Below are positions 22,148 to 34,464 of a stretch of DNA of 64,000 nucleotides, piece after piece (positions within the stretch are counted from its first letter, which is position 1; the number at the start of each line of letters is the position of its first letter). The notes below the pieces were generated by a model that worked only from the letters and a program-made list of their open reading frames with translations, was not told the origin of the DNA and ran no database searches. The translations under genes were made by a program, and so were the position numbers. The DNA comes from Aphrophora alni (Eukaryota; Arthropoda; Insecta; Hemiptera; Aphrophoridae), in the NCBI GenBank assembly GCA_963513935.1, contig OY740772.1, forward strand, positions 15,594,098-15,658,097. The letters run 5' to 3'.

Positions 22148-23429
22148 TCTCGAAATGTCGTGTATATATATATTCAATACCTTGTGGGACACTCACTCAT
22201 TTATACAATTCTAACCTACATCCAGATGAGTTAGAAACTCAAAATTTGGCAAACTTATAGCTTTTTAGGCTGTAACTAAAGGGAAAATTCCAAAAAGTTA
22301 AAATTTTTAACCCTGTAAAAAATTCAAAACGGTGGACACATCTTTTTAAGTCGGTATAGACCTTTTTTTTGGACCCCTAAAAAAACAGATTGCAGCAGCA
22401 GTCACGGATTTGGTGAGATGACTTTTTCTTATCTACATCGGTTATACCTTAGAGCTAGATTTTTGATTTTAGGTAAATTTGTACATTTTCCACAAATTAT
22501 TAAATCTTGTTACATATATAGAACAGCTAGAATCATCAAATTTGGTACTCTTATGGCAGTTGGTCAATATGTCTGCCAAATTTGATGATTCTAGATGACC
22601 TACAAGTATGTCAAAAAATTAAATAATGTATGAAAATTATTAAGTTTTCCTTTGTCAAAACCCACTAGTGTTTGGGAACGGTTTGAGTTAGTTTATATAC
22701 ACACAAATGTCTGTTTAATCTATATCAATATCATAATATTGATTATTATTATAAAATGTTCTTAAGTTTGTTTAAAAATAAATAAATGGTTAAATTATAA
22801 TGTATTCATATATAATTTATATGGTTGTGATAAAAATAGTTTATATATTAACAAATAAAAAATAAATAAAAAAGTTATATTTTTTTAAGTGAAACTTCTT
22901 AAAAGGCACTGCAAATGAAGTTCATTTAATTGAAATCCGAACATAATGAAAAGTAAAATTAAATTAATCTCAATAGTGGTGATAATTTAAATAGAGTAAG
23001 GATGTCATATTACACTATCTATTATTCATTGAAGGGTGTGGTTATTGACCGTATCGCTCTTTAAAGAGCAGTGAGAATTTTTCAGTTGTTTATCCACATG
23101 GAGTGAATCCAGCACGTTTTATATTTTGTATGTTTCTTAATAGAATTAAATTTCATATGTTTTATTTTAAATAGTATTAATTAAATATAAGGTTTTGTGG
23201 TATTAATGCTTTTTTTCCACATATCAATAATTTTTTTTTTTATTGTCTATTATATATTTAAAACACTGCCTTATTACATTTTTTAACATATATGTATATT
23301 TACCACTATATGATTGTTACATTCTCATTTGTACATGTTCCTTATGCCACTCTAAGAAGTTTCACTAATGCATACAGCGATTACGTACTAATATTTTTGT
23401 TTGTTTGTATTTTGTAAAATTGTGTGCAT
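22148..23429. other. intergenic, with a perfect 19-bp hairpin
   Basis: AT-rich repeat-derived sequence; see the hairpin at 22527-22594. No gene recognised. Confidence 0.4.
22527..22594. repeat. perfect 19-bp stem, 30-nt loop
   Basis: CTAGAATCATCAAATTTGG at 22527-22545 and its exact reverse complement at 22576-22594. The size is in the range of a microRNA-like precursor, but there is no expression or conservation evidence. It may equally be the end of a repeat. Confidence 0.85.
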
Positions 23430-23740
23430 ACTCATTTTGTAAGTTTGTATTCTGGTTTTAAAGTTTTTTGATAATGACGGGTTGTTCGTATTGTTTAATC
23501 AGATATTTGCCATCATTGTATATATAAAAAGTGACATAACATTTCAAGAGTTATAAATCTTTATCAAGTGTTAAACCTAGAACATGAAAAATGGCAATAT
23601 ATCCTAGTGCCATGTTCGAAATTGAAACTGGAAACCTAAGAAAGTAACCCAGGCCTAGTTAATATTTTCCACTATTATTGGTTTATCACTTGATAATGGG
23701 AGTTGATTTATGTTCTCGAAATGTTGTGTATTTATATGTG
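23430..23740. repeat. dispersed repeat C, copy 2, itself a foldback
   Basis: Aligned to 21560-21900. Internally 23540-23578 pairs imperfectly with 23682-23735 (TTTATCAAGTGTTAAACC against GGTTTATCACTTGATAA), giving a hairpin-forming unit. Confidence 0.6.
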
Positions 23741-24889
23741 TGTATATATATATGAATGATCGCAAATGTTTGGTTAAATCATATTAATAAAAAGTATGTA
23801 CCTAAGGTAATTTGTAGATCTGTGACATACATTTTGTGCCATGTCTGCGGCTTAAGTAAATTAGAAAAAATAAAACTGTAGGCATTGTGAAACTTTGTCA
23901 GCTCTCTTTTAACTCTTTTTTTTTCCAAATGAACATTTGTTACGTATTACATTGTACATAGTATTAATAAGTAATGTATATATTATATGACCGTTGAACT
24001 AGATTAGTCCGGCCAGTACACTGCAAAACTGAAATGCATTTATTAGTAACTATTTGAGATTATTTGAGAAAATGGTAGAAGCTTTTCAAAATAGTATGTT
24101 TTTATTGCTAGTCGTGTACATTTGTATATTAATTATGCCTCATTCCAATTGTAATATTTGGGTTAGTCATGTTCAGAGAGCACATATGTTTGTAAACTGG
24201 TCAATTTAAATGAAAAGATTTTCAGTCTAACAACAGAGAAAGGAGATGTGTCCTCATCTGTGGGTTTCTTATGTGTTGTGTTTTGATAAGACTAGCACAA
24301 TTAGGTTTTGCATTGTGAATTTCTTATTCTTTTTCTGTCAATATATAAAACATATGTTTATTTTAGTTTTTTTAACATAGTATATATTATGCTATAAATA
24401 AAATATATATTATTTTGTGCTACTGAAAGTGTTTGAGTTCAAATCCATTCCTATAATATATTAAACTTTTTTTTTTTTTAGATTTTACGAGTTACATTGT
24501 TGAAAATGAGAAAGGCATTGTTTTCTTAATCTTCGAGGCATCTTGAAAGTTCATGAAATATGTCATCAGTTACATTTATATATAGATCACGCCCACCATC
24601 TTTACAAAATTTGTCTATATAATTTCTGTCTTCTATCTCAAATCAACGTAACTATATAAAAAATTTAAATAAAGAACAAACACACTGAAAAAAAAACAAC
24701 ACGACACAAACAAACTAATATCTTTTTAGTACAACACAGAACTCCCCAAATATAATAAAATCTGACTGACCTAAAAATAAATAAATTTAGGAAGAGGGGA
24801 GGGGTACAGAAAACCTGATGTAGTCTGTAGTGGAGATACCATTAAAAAAAAATTCCATCAATGTAAAATAATATTATAGTAGAAAATTT
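23741..24889. other. intergenic, no gene recognised
   Basis: AT-rich sequence without coding or RNA signal. Confidence 0.4.
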
Positions 24890-25700
24890 GTGTTTATTTC
24901 CCGGTGGCTGAATCTATTGAGGAAGGTAACCTAACCATCAATCATCCCATATTCTACCCAGCCATGTGAGAACCATGGGATCAGCATCTCTAAAATATTC
25001 AGGACCCATAGATACCCTACTGAATTCACTGAAACTCTGTTGAACAAAACCCGTAACATTTACACAGAAGGTTTTCTGCCCTCGGAGCAGAACCAACAGG
25101 TATCTTGTTGTACAAACTCCATTTTCTTGACTCAGTTATGTCTCACTAGGCAATGACCCGTCAACAGGTCTATCCTCAGTTTTTCTACCCAATAATAAAT
25201 ATTTCATAGCTTTTTCATTTTGGAAAATCAGATAAACCTTTTTGCTCTCAGCCTAAAAATTTCCTCCAAATGAAGGGACCAGGGTTTGTCCAGGCCTCAA
25301 CCACATTTTTAGATGGACTATGGAAGGATCTTTGAACACTGGTTCTAGCAGGGTAATCAGCAGCCTTGTTTCCATTTTAGAATAACATTGTTCACCTTAA
25401 GCCTGAATTCAAAGGTGGATTCTAATCTTTTCATATATGCTTCTATATTAATTTTAGCATCTGTTACCTTTCTAAATATCTCTCAGGCTGTGGAGGGGAG
25501 CCAAGATGATCTACATCTTGGTCCATAGATTACAGTCTCAACTTGATTATTCATCTCGGAACCATTTGTATACAATATGAACATCCTCTCCAACTTGTCA
25601 CATTTTACACTTTTGGAAAACTGCAGCAATCAAAAGACCTCAAAAGAACAATCAAATTTAATTGCCTAAATCATTATAACTGACATTGTTATGTAGCTGT
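24890..25700 (-). mobile_element. LINE 3' end remnant (RNase H and C-terminal Cys region)
   Basis: Reading the - strand: LYTNGSEMNNQVETVIYG (RNase H entry, Asp changed to Asn), later GNKAADYPARTSVQRSF (RNase H GNExAD block), then LLTGHCLVRHN and FVQQDTCWFCSEGRKPS (the TGH and CxxC region that ends I/Jockey-type LINE ORF2 proteins). Several stops and frameshifts. Inactive. Confidence 0.75.
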
Positions 25701-25729
25701 ACTTCATGCATAATTTCCCAGTTCTCCAA

Positions 25730-25966
25730 TCAAGTCTCCTGGTTTATAAAGTTCCTATCAGCCTCAAGGCCATTAACAATACTTCTCTTTTTACAAAGAT
25801 ATTCAAAGAAAGTATATCGGTTATCACATCTATAGCTACTGTAGGACAAATGCATATTAACTAACGGGCGTTTCAAAAAGGAAGAAACCCGAAGTTTAAA
25901 AAGGTATAAGTTACACATAGGTAAATTTTTTCTTCCCCAAATATTAGTTGGAAAAACTATTCTCAT
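25730..25966 (-). mobile_element. LINE ORF2 C-terminal fragment, other lineage
   Basis: Open frame with LPMCNLYLFKLRVSSFLKR and a following Tyr/Arg-rich segment, matching the LTLPSLYIxExLLYVK...YxTR region that ends reverse transcriptases of CR1/Jockey-like LINEs. It directly abuts the previous remnant, in the same orientation, and could be one mosaic element. Confidence 0.5.
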
Positions 25967-26364
25967 TGTTGACTCATCATGTGTTATTGTAATCCACTAG
26001 TGCTATTCCAGTATGCATTTGTCTTTTTAAATGTGTGTATATTTTGAACTATGTCTTTTTCCAAGAATAAATCTTATGTGCACATAAATCTTACAAACGA
26101 GTAACATACGAGTTTTAGTTACAATTACCCAAACTTTCATCAGTACCTAATAAGTCAACAATATCATGTCTGATTAATAAATTTTGTGAGACTGGCAGTG
26201 TATATGATCGGAAAAGCACAGGTTGGCTATCACTGTTAGTTCCCAAGGTTTGAAAATAAAACTAATTTGATGATATTAGTGCATTTTATTACTAAATATA
26301 CATTCAAATAACTGTTTAGTTAGTTAACAAAAATACAAGTTTTTATTTTATTCTTTAAAAAAAT
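25967..26364. other. no recognised feature
   Basis: AT-rich flank between LINE debris and the piggyBac element. Confidence 0.35.
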
Positions 26365-28059
26365 GTTGCGTATACGCAACGTTGGGATTATAGCAAAACA
26401 AACATTTTTTTTGTGTGGAATAGTTCAAAACAGTTAGCGTGAAGATGCACTTGACACTTAGGACACATGTATATTGTGTTGCTTTGGCATTGTCTACATC
26501 TTCTTCTTGCCTTATTTTTCTCCTCTACTATCACGTGGCCGACTTTATCAAACCGAATATCCATGGGTAATGCACTTTTAGATGGTAGTCCATTATTTGG
26601 TCTTGAAGGAACGTTTATATAATCACTTGGTCCCGCTATATCTCCTCCTTGAATGTCATCAATTTTCATAAGAGTAACTGCTATGTAAGATTTAAATTCT
26701 AACTGTGACAATTTTGATTTGTTTGCCAAATTGTATATTTTCCAAGAATCTATAATAACACTGTCAATCAAATTTACAAAGAGGGGCCACCACCACTTTT
26801 TTCCTTTTACGTTTATTCTATAGTTGGATATTCCATTATCATGTAAATCTACACCTCCCATATGCTGATTATACTCAGCTATAACTTTTGGCTGAGGAAT
26901 TGAATTGTCCTTTTTTTCTTTTCTGTTGTATCGTATTGCCCCTACTAGAGGTTCAATTGTACAGTTATTGGTTGCAACTGTCACCACAGAATTGTCGTTC
27001 CATCTAACTAACAAAATTTTTTGTTCATTTTCAAATGAAAAATCGTAAGTACCACGATTCTTTTTCTTTATATTTTTCACAGTTTCCATTGTGCTATTAC
27101 CAGCACGGTTTTCCCGAATTGTCCCAGTAGCGTAAAAACCCTTTTCGTTCAGCAAACAAAGTAAGTTGTACGAAGAGAAGAAGTTGTCAAAAAATATGCG
27201 ATGAGCTGATGGTTTCTGAACAACTGACAATAGTTCAAGTACAACGTTTTCTCCCAGACCCAATTCGTTTTCATAACTGGTGGTTTTTCCACCATAAGGT
27301 ATGAATTTGTACAAGTAACCATTGGAACTACATAGACACCATAGTTTGAAACCGAAACTAATTGGTTTTCCCCTGATATACATCTTACAACTATGTCGTC
27401 CAAAATATGGCACCATTTCCTTCATCAATAGACAGATTGTGAGAGAATACTCCAAATTGCATGTTCTTTTCATTTATCAAATCAAAAAGAGGTCTTAGTT
27501 TTGAAAATCTGTCGCTTTTATCAAGTTGATTATTATCTGAAAAATGTATGTTTTGCTTTATAGAATCGAATCTGTTCCTACTCATGCAATTTCTAACTAA
27601 CGTTATTCCTTTGTCCTCATCTTTTGACCAATACAGTTTAGTAGCTGGTAACGTATAATACCCAGAAAAAATAAGTATCCCGAAAAATCGCTTTATGCTA
27701 GTTCCGTCAATTTCAAATGAATGCCGATTGTTATCGTGAGCATATTTTTTTGTATAAGAAATTATTTTATTCCAAACTTCATCAGTAAAGTACAATAAAA
27801 ACACTTCATAAGGGGATTTACCGCCAATTATATTTTCAATTTCTTCCAAATTATTTTGCTCTTCATTCTGTGGTTCCATTGTATATATTGGGTTTTCTTT
27901 TTTCCACTTAGGAATATATAACTGATCCTTCACTCTGGATATTCACACTAGAGCGACCTACAAGAAACTAAATAATTACTGTCCCTTCCCATTCGCCAGA
28001 AGATGGCGCGACCTATTGGCGCTTTCTGCCTGGGAATCCCAACGTTGCGTAAACGCAAC
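26365..28059 (-). mobile_element. piggyBac-like DNA transposon
   Basis: Terminal inverted repeats at 26365-26387 and 28037-28059 match at 22 of 23 positions; each contains a palindromic or near-palindromic GTTGCGTATACGCAAC block followed inward by GTTGGGA. A single transposase frame on the - strand fills the element. A TTAA occurs a few bases outside the left terminus (in TTCTTTAAAAAAATG), but no matching TTAA is seen next to the right terminus. Confidence 0.88.
26388..27933 (-). pseudogene. piggyBac transposase broken by one frameshift
   Basis: Two overlapping frames: 27933-27391 (N-terminal half, with SPYEVFLLYFTDEVW and FGILIFSGYYTLP) and 27473-26388 (C-terminal half). Family domain DDE_Tnp_1_7. 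The aspartates of the DDD catalytic set are visible: the LSIDE block at the end of the first frame, FFDNFFSSYN, and GGVDLHDNGISNYR. The C terminus has a Cys/His zinc-binding region (CRQC...CPKC...HANC). The break lies just after the LSIDE block (about 27420), consistent with one extra base in the G/A run; nothing else is disabled. The stop codon abuts the left terminal repeat. Cut-and-paste enzymes of this family integrate at TTAA. Confidence 0.9.
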
Positions 28060-28375
28060 AATAATAAAACAGGTCAGACATGCAAAAACTATTTTACAAA
28101 TATTATGTTATATCTTCTTTAGTAAAGGTCAGGGCAATATAAATTGATAACTTAGAAATTCCCATTGTATTCTCCATTGGACAAATAAATAAACAAAAAT
28201 ACGGGGGAAGAAATCCAAAATTTTGCCATAGTTCTACTTTTTACAAAAGACACTTTTTGATTTTATCGACATTTTTCATACAAAACATTATTCTTTGTTA
28301 TGTTTTGAATAACTTGTAACAGTAAAAAAGTTATTTTATTCAATGACATATTTAAAAAAAAAAATTCATAAAAAT
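28060..28375. other. spacer between facing piggyBac termini
   Basis: AT-rich; no coding signal. Lies between the right terminus of the element above and a third, oppositely oriented terminus. Confidence 0.5.
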
Positions 28376-28398
28376 GTTTCGTTTACGCAACGTTGGGA
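28376..28398 (+). repeat. third piggyBac-type terminal repeat
   Basis: Matches the reverse complement of 28037-28059 at 22 of 23 positions (GTTTCG instead of GTTGCG). Its orientation is that of a left end, but what follows is mariner sequence, so the partner end is missing or displaced. Confidence 0.85.
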
Positions 28399-29090
28399 AC
28401 TAATGGGAACCGTGGAAGTTCTGAACGATGTGAAAGAACATTTGAATCGCTCACTCAGCAAATCGCTCAGAACGTTATCTTCACAGGCTGGACTTTCACT
28501 ATCTACTGCTTTTAGGGATTCTAAAAATTAAAACTGTGCTTACTGCATCGGTGTCGTTCATGAACTGAAAGAAGTTGACCACGGTAAACGTCCAGAGTAT
28601 TGTCGTTGGATGCGTTCTCTTCTTAATGACAAGGATATTGAGATGTTGGATCATGTTTTTTTTTTAGTAACGAGGCATGGTTTCACTTGGATGGTTACAT
28701 TAACAACCAAAACTAGTTTGATTTACATGAACGGTATTGCTGGTTCCAGCAGGATAACGCAGCGTGTCATACGTCTAATTAAACGTTGGATATGTTACAG
28801 GATTTTTGGCCATCGTGTGATATCAAAAGGATTGTGACCACCAAAATGTCTGGATCATACTACTGCAGACTTTTTCCTTGAGGGTATTTAAAAAGTAAGG
28901 TTTTTCAAAACAATCCTCATACACTTAACGAATTGAAGGATAACATTGAAAGTGAGGTTTTAAACATTTTTGACCAAACACTACGAAAAGTGGCTGCAAT
29001 TGTTATGAAACTTATCAGAACCTGCATTGCAAACTGAAGAAGTCATTTTGAACATTTATTATAAAAGATTAAAGGTAATTTGAATATTGT
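28399..29090 (+). mobile_element. mariner-type transposase remnant
   Basis: N-terminal helix-turn-helix-like part SLSKSLRTLSSQAGLSLSTAF (about 28450-28515), then PEYCRWMRSLLNDKDIEMLD, a catalytic block with NEAWFHLDGYINNQN after a frameshift, YCWFQQDNAACHTS near 28740, and a C-terminal LNELKDNIESEVL near 28925. Stops and small deletions make it inactive. Confidence 0.8.
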
Positions 29091-30601
29091 ATAATTATAT
29101 AATGTTATATTAATTTTTTAAAGTAGTAAATTCACGTCATCAAAAATAGGGTTTGCATCCTTTTTGAAACAACCTGTAGTACCCCTAATACCAAGGTATG
29201 CTAGCCATTGCCTTGCCTGACCTGTATTTACCATAAAAAAGCATTATACAGTAAGCCTGAACCAATATACAAACTTATGGCGGCACAAGCCAACACCGCC
29301 ATACTATACAATCTAAAAACTTTAACTCTGATTATCTATGGAAAGAATCCTACAGCTACCTTCTATCACAAGTAATCTAGTAATGTAAAATTGTTTTATC
29401 TACTCTTCACAGTAGGCCACTCATAATTATTTTTTAAACGTTATGTTAACTATTACAAACAGTAAGTTTAAAAAGAATAAATTAAAGAAATTCTTCATAG
29501 TGTTTTGTTCTATGTGTTTATAATAATTAGTTTTTTATGTGCCAAATTTAATAAACAAAAACATATCTCAAATTAACTACATTAATCCAATTTTTGAATA
29601 AGTTCACTCTGACACATTTATTGACATGGGGGTAAAAACCTTTTTGTACAATTAACTCATTCCATTCCTTAAATGAAAACTGTACCACTAGACAAAAACA
29701 ATCTATTGAACAATAAAACTTTCACCAAACTGTCTCTGCAACATGTTGGTGCCAAATGTTTCTAAAATATGATTTCAGACATTGTGATTACAATAAACTA
29801 CTTCCACTGTAAATCTATATAAACACATAGTTATTGGTTTAAGTATTATCATATTTTACAAGTATAATATTATGATTCTTGTCATAGACATCAATTTTAC
29901 AGGCTATGTGCTAAACACATGGTCACTGACGAAGTACAATGTTACGGAAAAGAGTAGTATAATGTGGATCACAGCGTTGTCAGCTCGTGATGTCACAAGC
30001 TCGCAAATTTGTCTGGACTAGTGTAGGTGGCTATGAGCCCTTATAATGGTGGGATAAAACAAGGCAACCATTTATAAAGTAATGCCCTATGTTTTACTAT
30101 GGAGCTAATAACAGGCCTATTTGGCCCTAGTTGTTTTAGTTCCCAACAAGTTAACTACTTTTTTTTTTTTTTTACTTAAATATTCTAGTAGAATGTAGCA
30201 AAATATTCAAGTTATTGTTTATGCAAATAATCATATTCAATCAGCTTGAAAGTGAGCCAAATATCATTTGGTTTATTTCTGCTCTCCACCACATGTACAA
30301 AAGTTACATTATGTGACTTGGTTTGGAATTCGGAACTTTCTAACCAGAAAGATTATTTAGGTCTTATAAAAGTTCTGTTCAAATAAACACTAAGCTTCAA
30401 GTTTAGTTTCATCCACACCAAGCTTCACTGCTGTATCATAGATATTATTCAAAGTCTGCTATTTTACACCCTTTAAGTTGAGCAACTTTCAACACAAGAA
30501 TTGTTTGATAATGTCATGCATTATATGCTATACTTTTTATAATAACACTCATTCTTTAAGCAGATTCTCTAAATATAATGCCTAAAAGTTGGTCTCTTGG
30601 G
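29091..30601. other. intergenic, no gene recognised
   Basis: AT-rich; 29.92-30.05 kb is locally less AT-rich but shows no open frame or known repeat. Confidence 0.4.
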
Positions 30602-31356
30602 CAGTGGTGTAAATAGCACTCCCGCATTGTGGGGGGGGGGAGGGGGTGGCATGCGTCAGATCAAGGGGCACTGCAACCTGGACACATAATATATATATAA
30701 AGGAATTCAAAAAATAAAATGTAGTAAACACATTATCATCTAAATAAATTTTACAATGAACATCTTAATAAAACTTCTATAAATAATGTAATCATAACTT
30801 TGAAACCGTAATCATTATGGTTGAGCAATCTGTTTACTAGCAGTTAACAATAATGCCGCCCCGCCCAAATTTATCAAGACATTTGAGGAATATGATGTCT
30901 AACTCCAGACTGAGTTCTCTGGTAGTTTTGAGCATTGACTGTGAACGGGCTCGTGCTATCGACCTTAACACGTTAGCTGACAAGTATTTTCACATGAAGA
31001 AAAGAAGAGGTTTTAAATAATTGTAATTATAACAACTTACAAGATTTTTGTAAATAATAAACCGTGATGTTTTAAAGTTGCAGTCTTTCTTTCCATTTTA
31101 TAGATTAAAATTAGTTCCAACAGGTAGTTTGGTTATTTAAAGAATGTCCTATACTTAAATTATTTTACTTTCATTTCAATTAAAAATAAAAATAATGTCT
31201 ATTTACCACCAGGTAGTAGTTACATATAAGACCGTGGGGTGGGGTTGCTAACAGGTGAAGAGGGGTCATCTAGAGCTGACAAGTTGCGACTTCGTTTTTT
31301 GGGGTCGCTATTCTTGTACTTGCGGGGGCGTGCCAATCAATGTAGTTGTGCCACTG
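30602..31356 (+). mobile_element. hAT-type transposon, internally deleted
   Basis: Ends are CAGTGGTGTAAATAG at 30602 and, inverted, CAGTGGCACAACTAC at 31356, matching the CAGTGGCG-type hAT terminus. Between them, 30895-31015 encodes SNSRLSSLVVLSIDCERARA and then a IDLNTLADKYF-like block, resembling the C-terminal dimerisation region of hAT transposases. An 8-bp target duplication is not visible. G-rich run at 30630-30650. Confidence 0.7.
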
Positions 31357-34300
31357 CTAAGAAATAATAAATTGTATTGATAGATCAAAGGATCTTATCC
31401 AATAGGGCAAGTAAGTTCAAAACAGTTATATCACTATTTTCTTCATATCATCTAGGCCCTGACAGTAACAATAGGAATATTCACATTTTCTTGGGGTCAG
31501 GATTCAAAATTACATATTTGACAATAATTTTGCTATTTGTCATCGTAGAGATGTAGGGTTGTTACCATTACATGCAGAATTGAAATTTCCAAAATTTAAT
31601 TTTGTCTCTTAAGTTTTAACAAAAATAAGAGATATAAACAAAAAACTCTGTTTAAAATGACACTACCATTTTGACATTTTAAAATTTCAATAGGTTTTTA
31701 TGAGCACACTAGTCCTCTATACTAAAATTCATGTTCCTATCTTAATTATCGTGTTTACTTACAGAAGACGTGATTAAAATTCCTTTTTTTTTTGTTTCCT
31801 GAAGCCATGAAACAGAATATCAGTCAAAAAAATGAGGTTGAATTTTTTTACAATTGTTAAAAATAGCCTAATACTGGGTAAGTAATACATCAGTGAAAAC
31901 TTTATAAATAATAAGTTTTTAATTATAGCTGCAGATAAATTTTGGCCAAATCTGTCATACCATTAATTTTGTAGCTCATTTTATGGACAACATTTTAAAA
32001 ACCACTATTTTTTTTCAGGATTAGAAATCATCGTTTTTGTATAATAAAAAAACTTAAAATAAATCTAAAAACCAATTCAAAATATTAACTTTCAAAAACT
32101 ATGTTTTATTGTTAACAAAAATGCATTATTAGTTTAAGTTATAACCAAATATTTCAAAGAAATAGTGATAAACAAATATGTAACACAGAAGTGGTATTAT
32201 AAACAAATAGTAAAATATGAAAAAGAATATTTGAAGCAGTATATTGTTATTTGGATGCCCACACATATCATCTTGAAACTTCATGTTTAGATTTTACTAT
32301 TCGTCACACAAATTTGTCAATAGCGATTTTATTTTCATTTTAATAAACAGAAGGCCTATATGATGTACTTAATTATCAAAGTAAAATTTAAGAACATTTT
32401 TGTTACTGTATTGCAATTTTATTTTAATCTATCTGTTATTCACACCAAATATTTGTTTATTTAACAATTTTTCTCTAAATAAACTAGGTTTCCATAGATA
32501 CTAATTGTGGGAGAATTGTTCCATCTATGTTACCCCCTGAGTGGCAGTAACATTTCTGTGCAAAATAAGATCTTCAAAGTCCTCTTAAGTATGTATAATA
32601 ACATGACCAAAGAATATTACTTTTGGAGCCAAATTGTAAAAAGAAGAATTGAGATTTACATTATCTATAATGGCCAAAGTAATTATACAGGCTGATATAA
32701 AACATACAGTGGTAAAGACAAAGTTATATGATGGGTAAAAAACCCCATGTCTAATTTTGTGTGGATATATTTGTTTTCAAGTCCTATTAAGTGATTTTGG
32801 AATGATGCCCATCTGATATTTATTATACATACAGTACTCTACAGCCTAAACGCACAGACCGATTTGAATTAAATTTGGTCTTTGGGCATACTTTGGCCAT
32901 ATCTCAGGACAATTTTGATAACTCAAAATTTGGGGAAGTGAAAAAATTAAGATCAAATTTTATATGGTTGCCATCTTCTAAAAAAACCAATTCATGAGTT
33001 ATCAGTAAAAAAATAATAAATTGACCATACAAAAAATGTAATTTCCCAAACTCAGCTCAATCAATTTCATTCAAATATTAAGTGAAATAGGAAAACTAAT
33101 AACCAGAACCCATGTGAAAATTTAATATTATTGTTGAGAAATAATTGACATACACAAAAAAGAACAATAAAAGCCCAATTTTAATCAAATATATGCTGAG
33201 GACTCGTTTATGACACAAGTGAAGCAAGTTTATGCCTTTTTTAAAAAAATATAACTATGTCAAAAACAGCGACCTTTTTTTTTTTCCATTGACAACTATC
33301 GAACTGACATTTTTTCAGAAAATTTGTGCAATGTTTATTATAATTTAGTTGTATCTTATCTTGTAACAAAACGTACTTACTGATAATTACTGTCTGCATT
33401 TCATTGGCTGAGACAATAAAAAAAAAGATCGATTTATTCTCAGAATGATAGCACATAGATTTCTGATGTACATATAGTACAGTAAAAATAGCTCTTTATT
33501 TTATGGAGAGGGGGTTAATGTTGAAAATAGTTTTTTTTAAGTATAAATTTTATGAAATCCTATAAAAAATACTTTTAAAGATCATAAAAGATGGTTTATT
33601 ATTAGTTTCAAAACAATTAAAATTGACCGAGTCTTTTAAAGGTGGCATTGAAACCTCTCTCTTATCTTGCACATGGTTTTTACATGCTTCAATTTTAACA
33701 ACTCAAGAACCATATGTCATACCAAAAATGATACTTAGATAATTTAATTTCCTTTATTATTTGATGTCCTTATTTTTTGTTGTATAATGAAAACTGACAG
33801 ACTTATTATTATTGAGGGTGAGATTTAAAAAAAAAAGGTGTTTTTCTGGTAAATTCCCAAGCTGCTATACAACCAATAACATCAAACATCAATTTCTCAT
33901 CACAAGAAATAAGGGTGAAAAGATTACCTCAGCAGTTGGGGAAATCAATACACTTCCGGTGGGTGTTGTTCCGGTGGGGTTGAGAAAGGTGACACCCTGT
34001 AAAAGAAGGCAGCTACACTTCAGACAATAAAGGGATTACCAAATGTTAGGTCAGATAAATAATTAATAAAAAGTCAGACACAAAAAACTGGCTATTGGGA
34101 ATTAGAAGATTAACATTAGGCATGAATTGAATTTTACACTTAAAAAGAAAAAAATATTTACGATTCTGGACACTGCCCTATTTGTGGCGACAAGAATACA
34201 ATTATAAATGGAAAACATCTCTTGTTATGTCCTGAATTTTAAGTACGGATGAAGAAGAGGCAGGAAACAGCATTGTCAAGTGATACTTGAATTCCTGTAA

Positions 34301-34464
34301 GAAAATCCATGAATTTACCATTGGAAAAAAGAAAAAGAAATATGGGGAAAAATCATCTATTATTTCAAAATAACAATATTTTAGACACAAATAACAATTT
34401 TTTCATTATTATTAAATACAAATTTGTGTGTTTCTTTTCATTTTACATTTGATGAATATAAATA
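31357..34464. other. intergenic, repeat-derived, no gene recognised
   Basis: About 3 kb of AT-rich sequence. 32.83-33.19 kb has the look of an old non-coding transposon with repeated AAATTTGG-type motifs. No transposase, RNA gene or exon-like segment seen. Confidence 0.35.
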
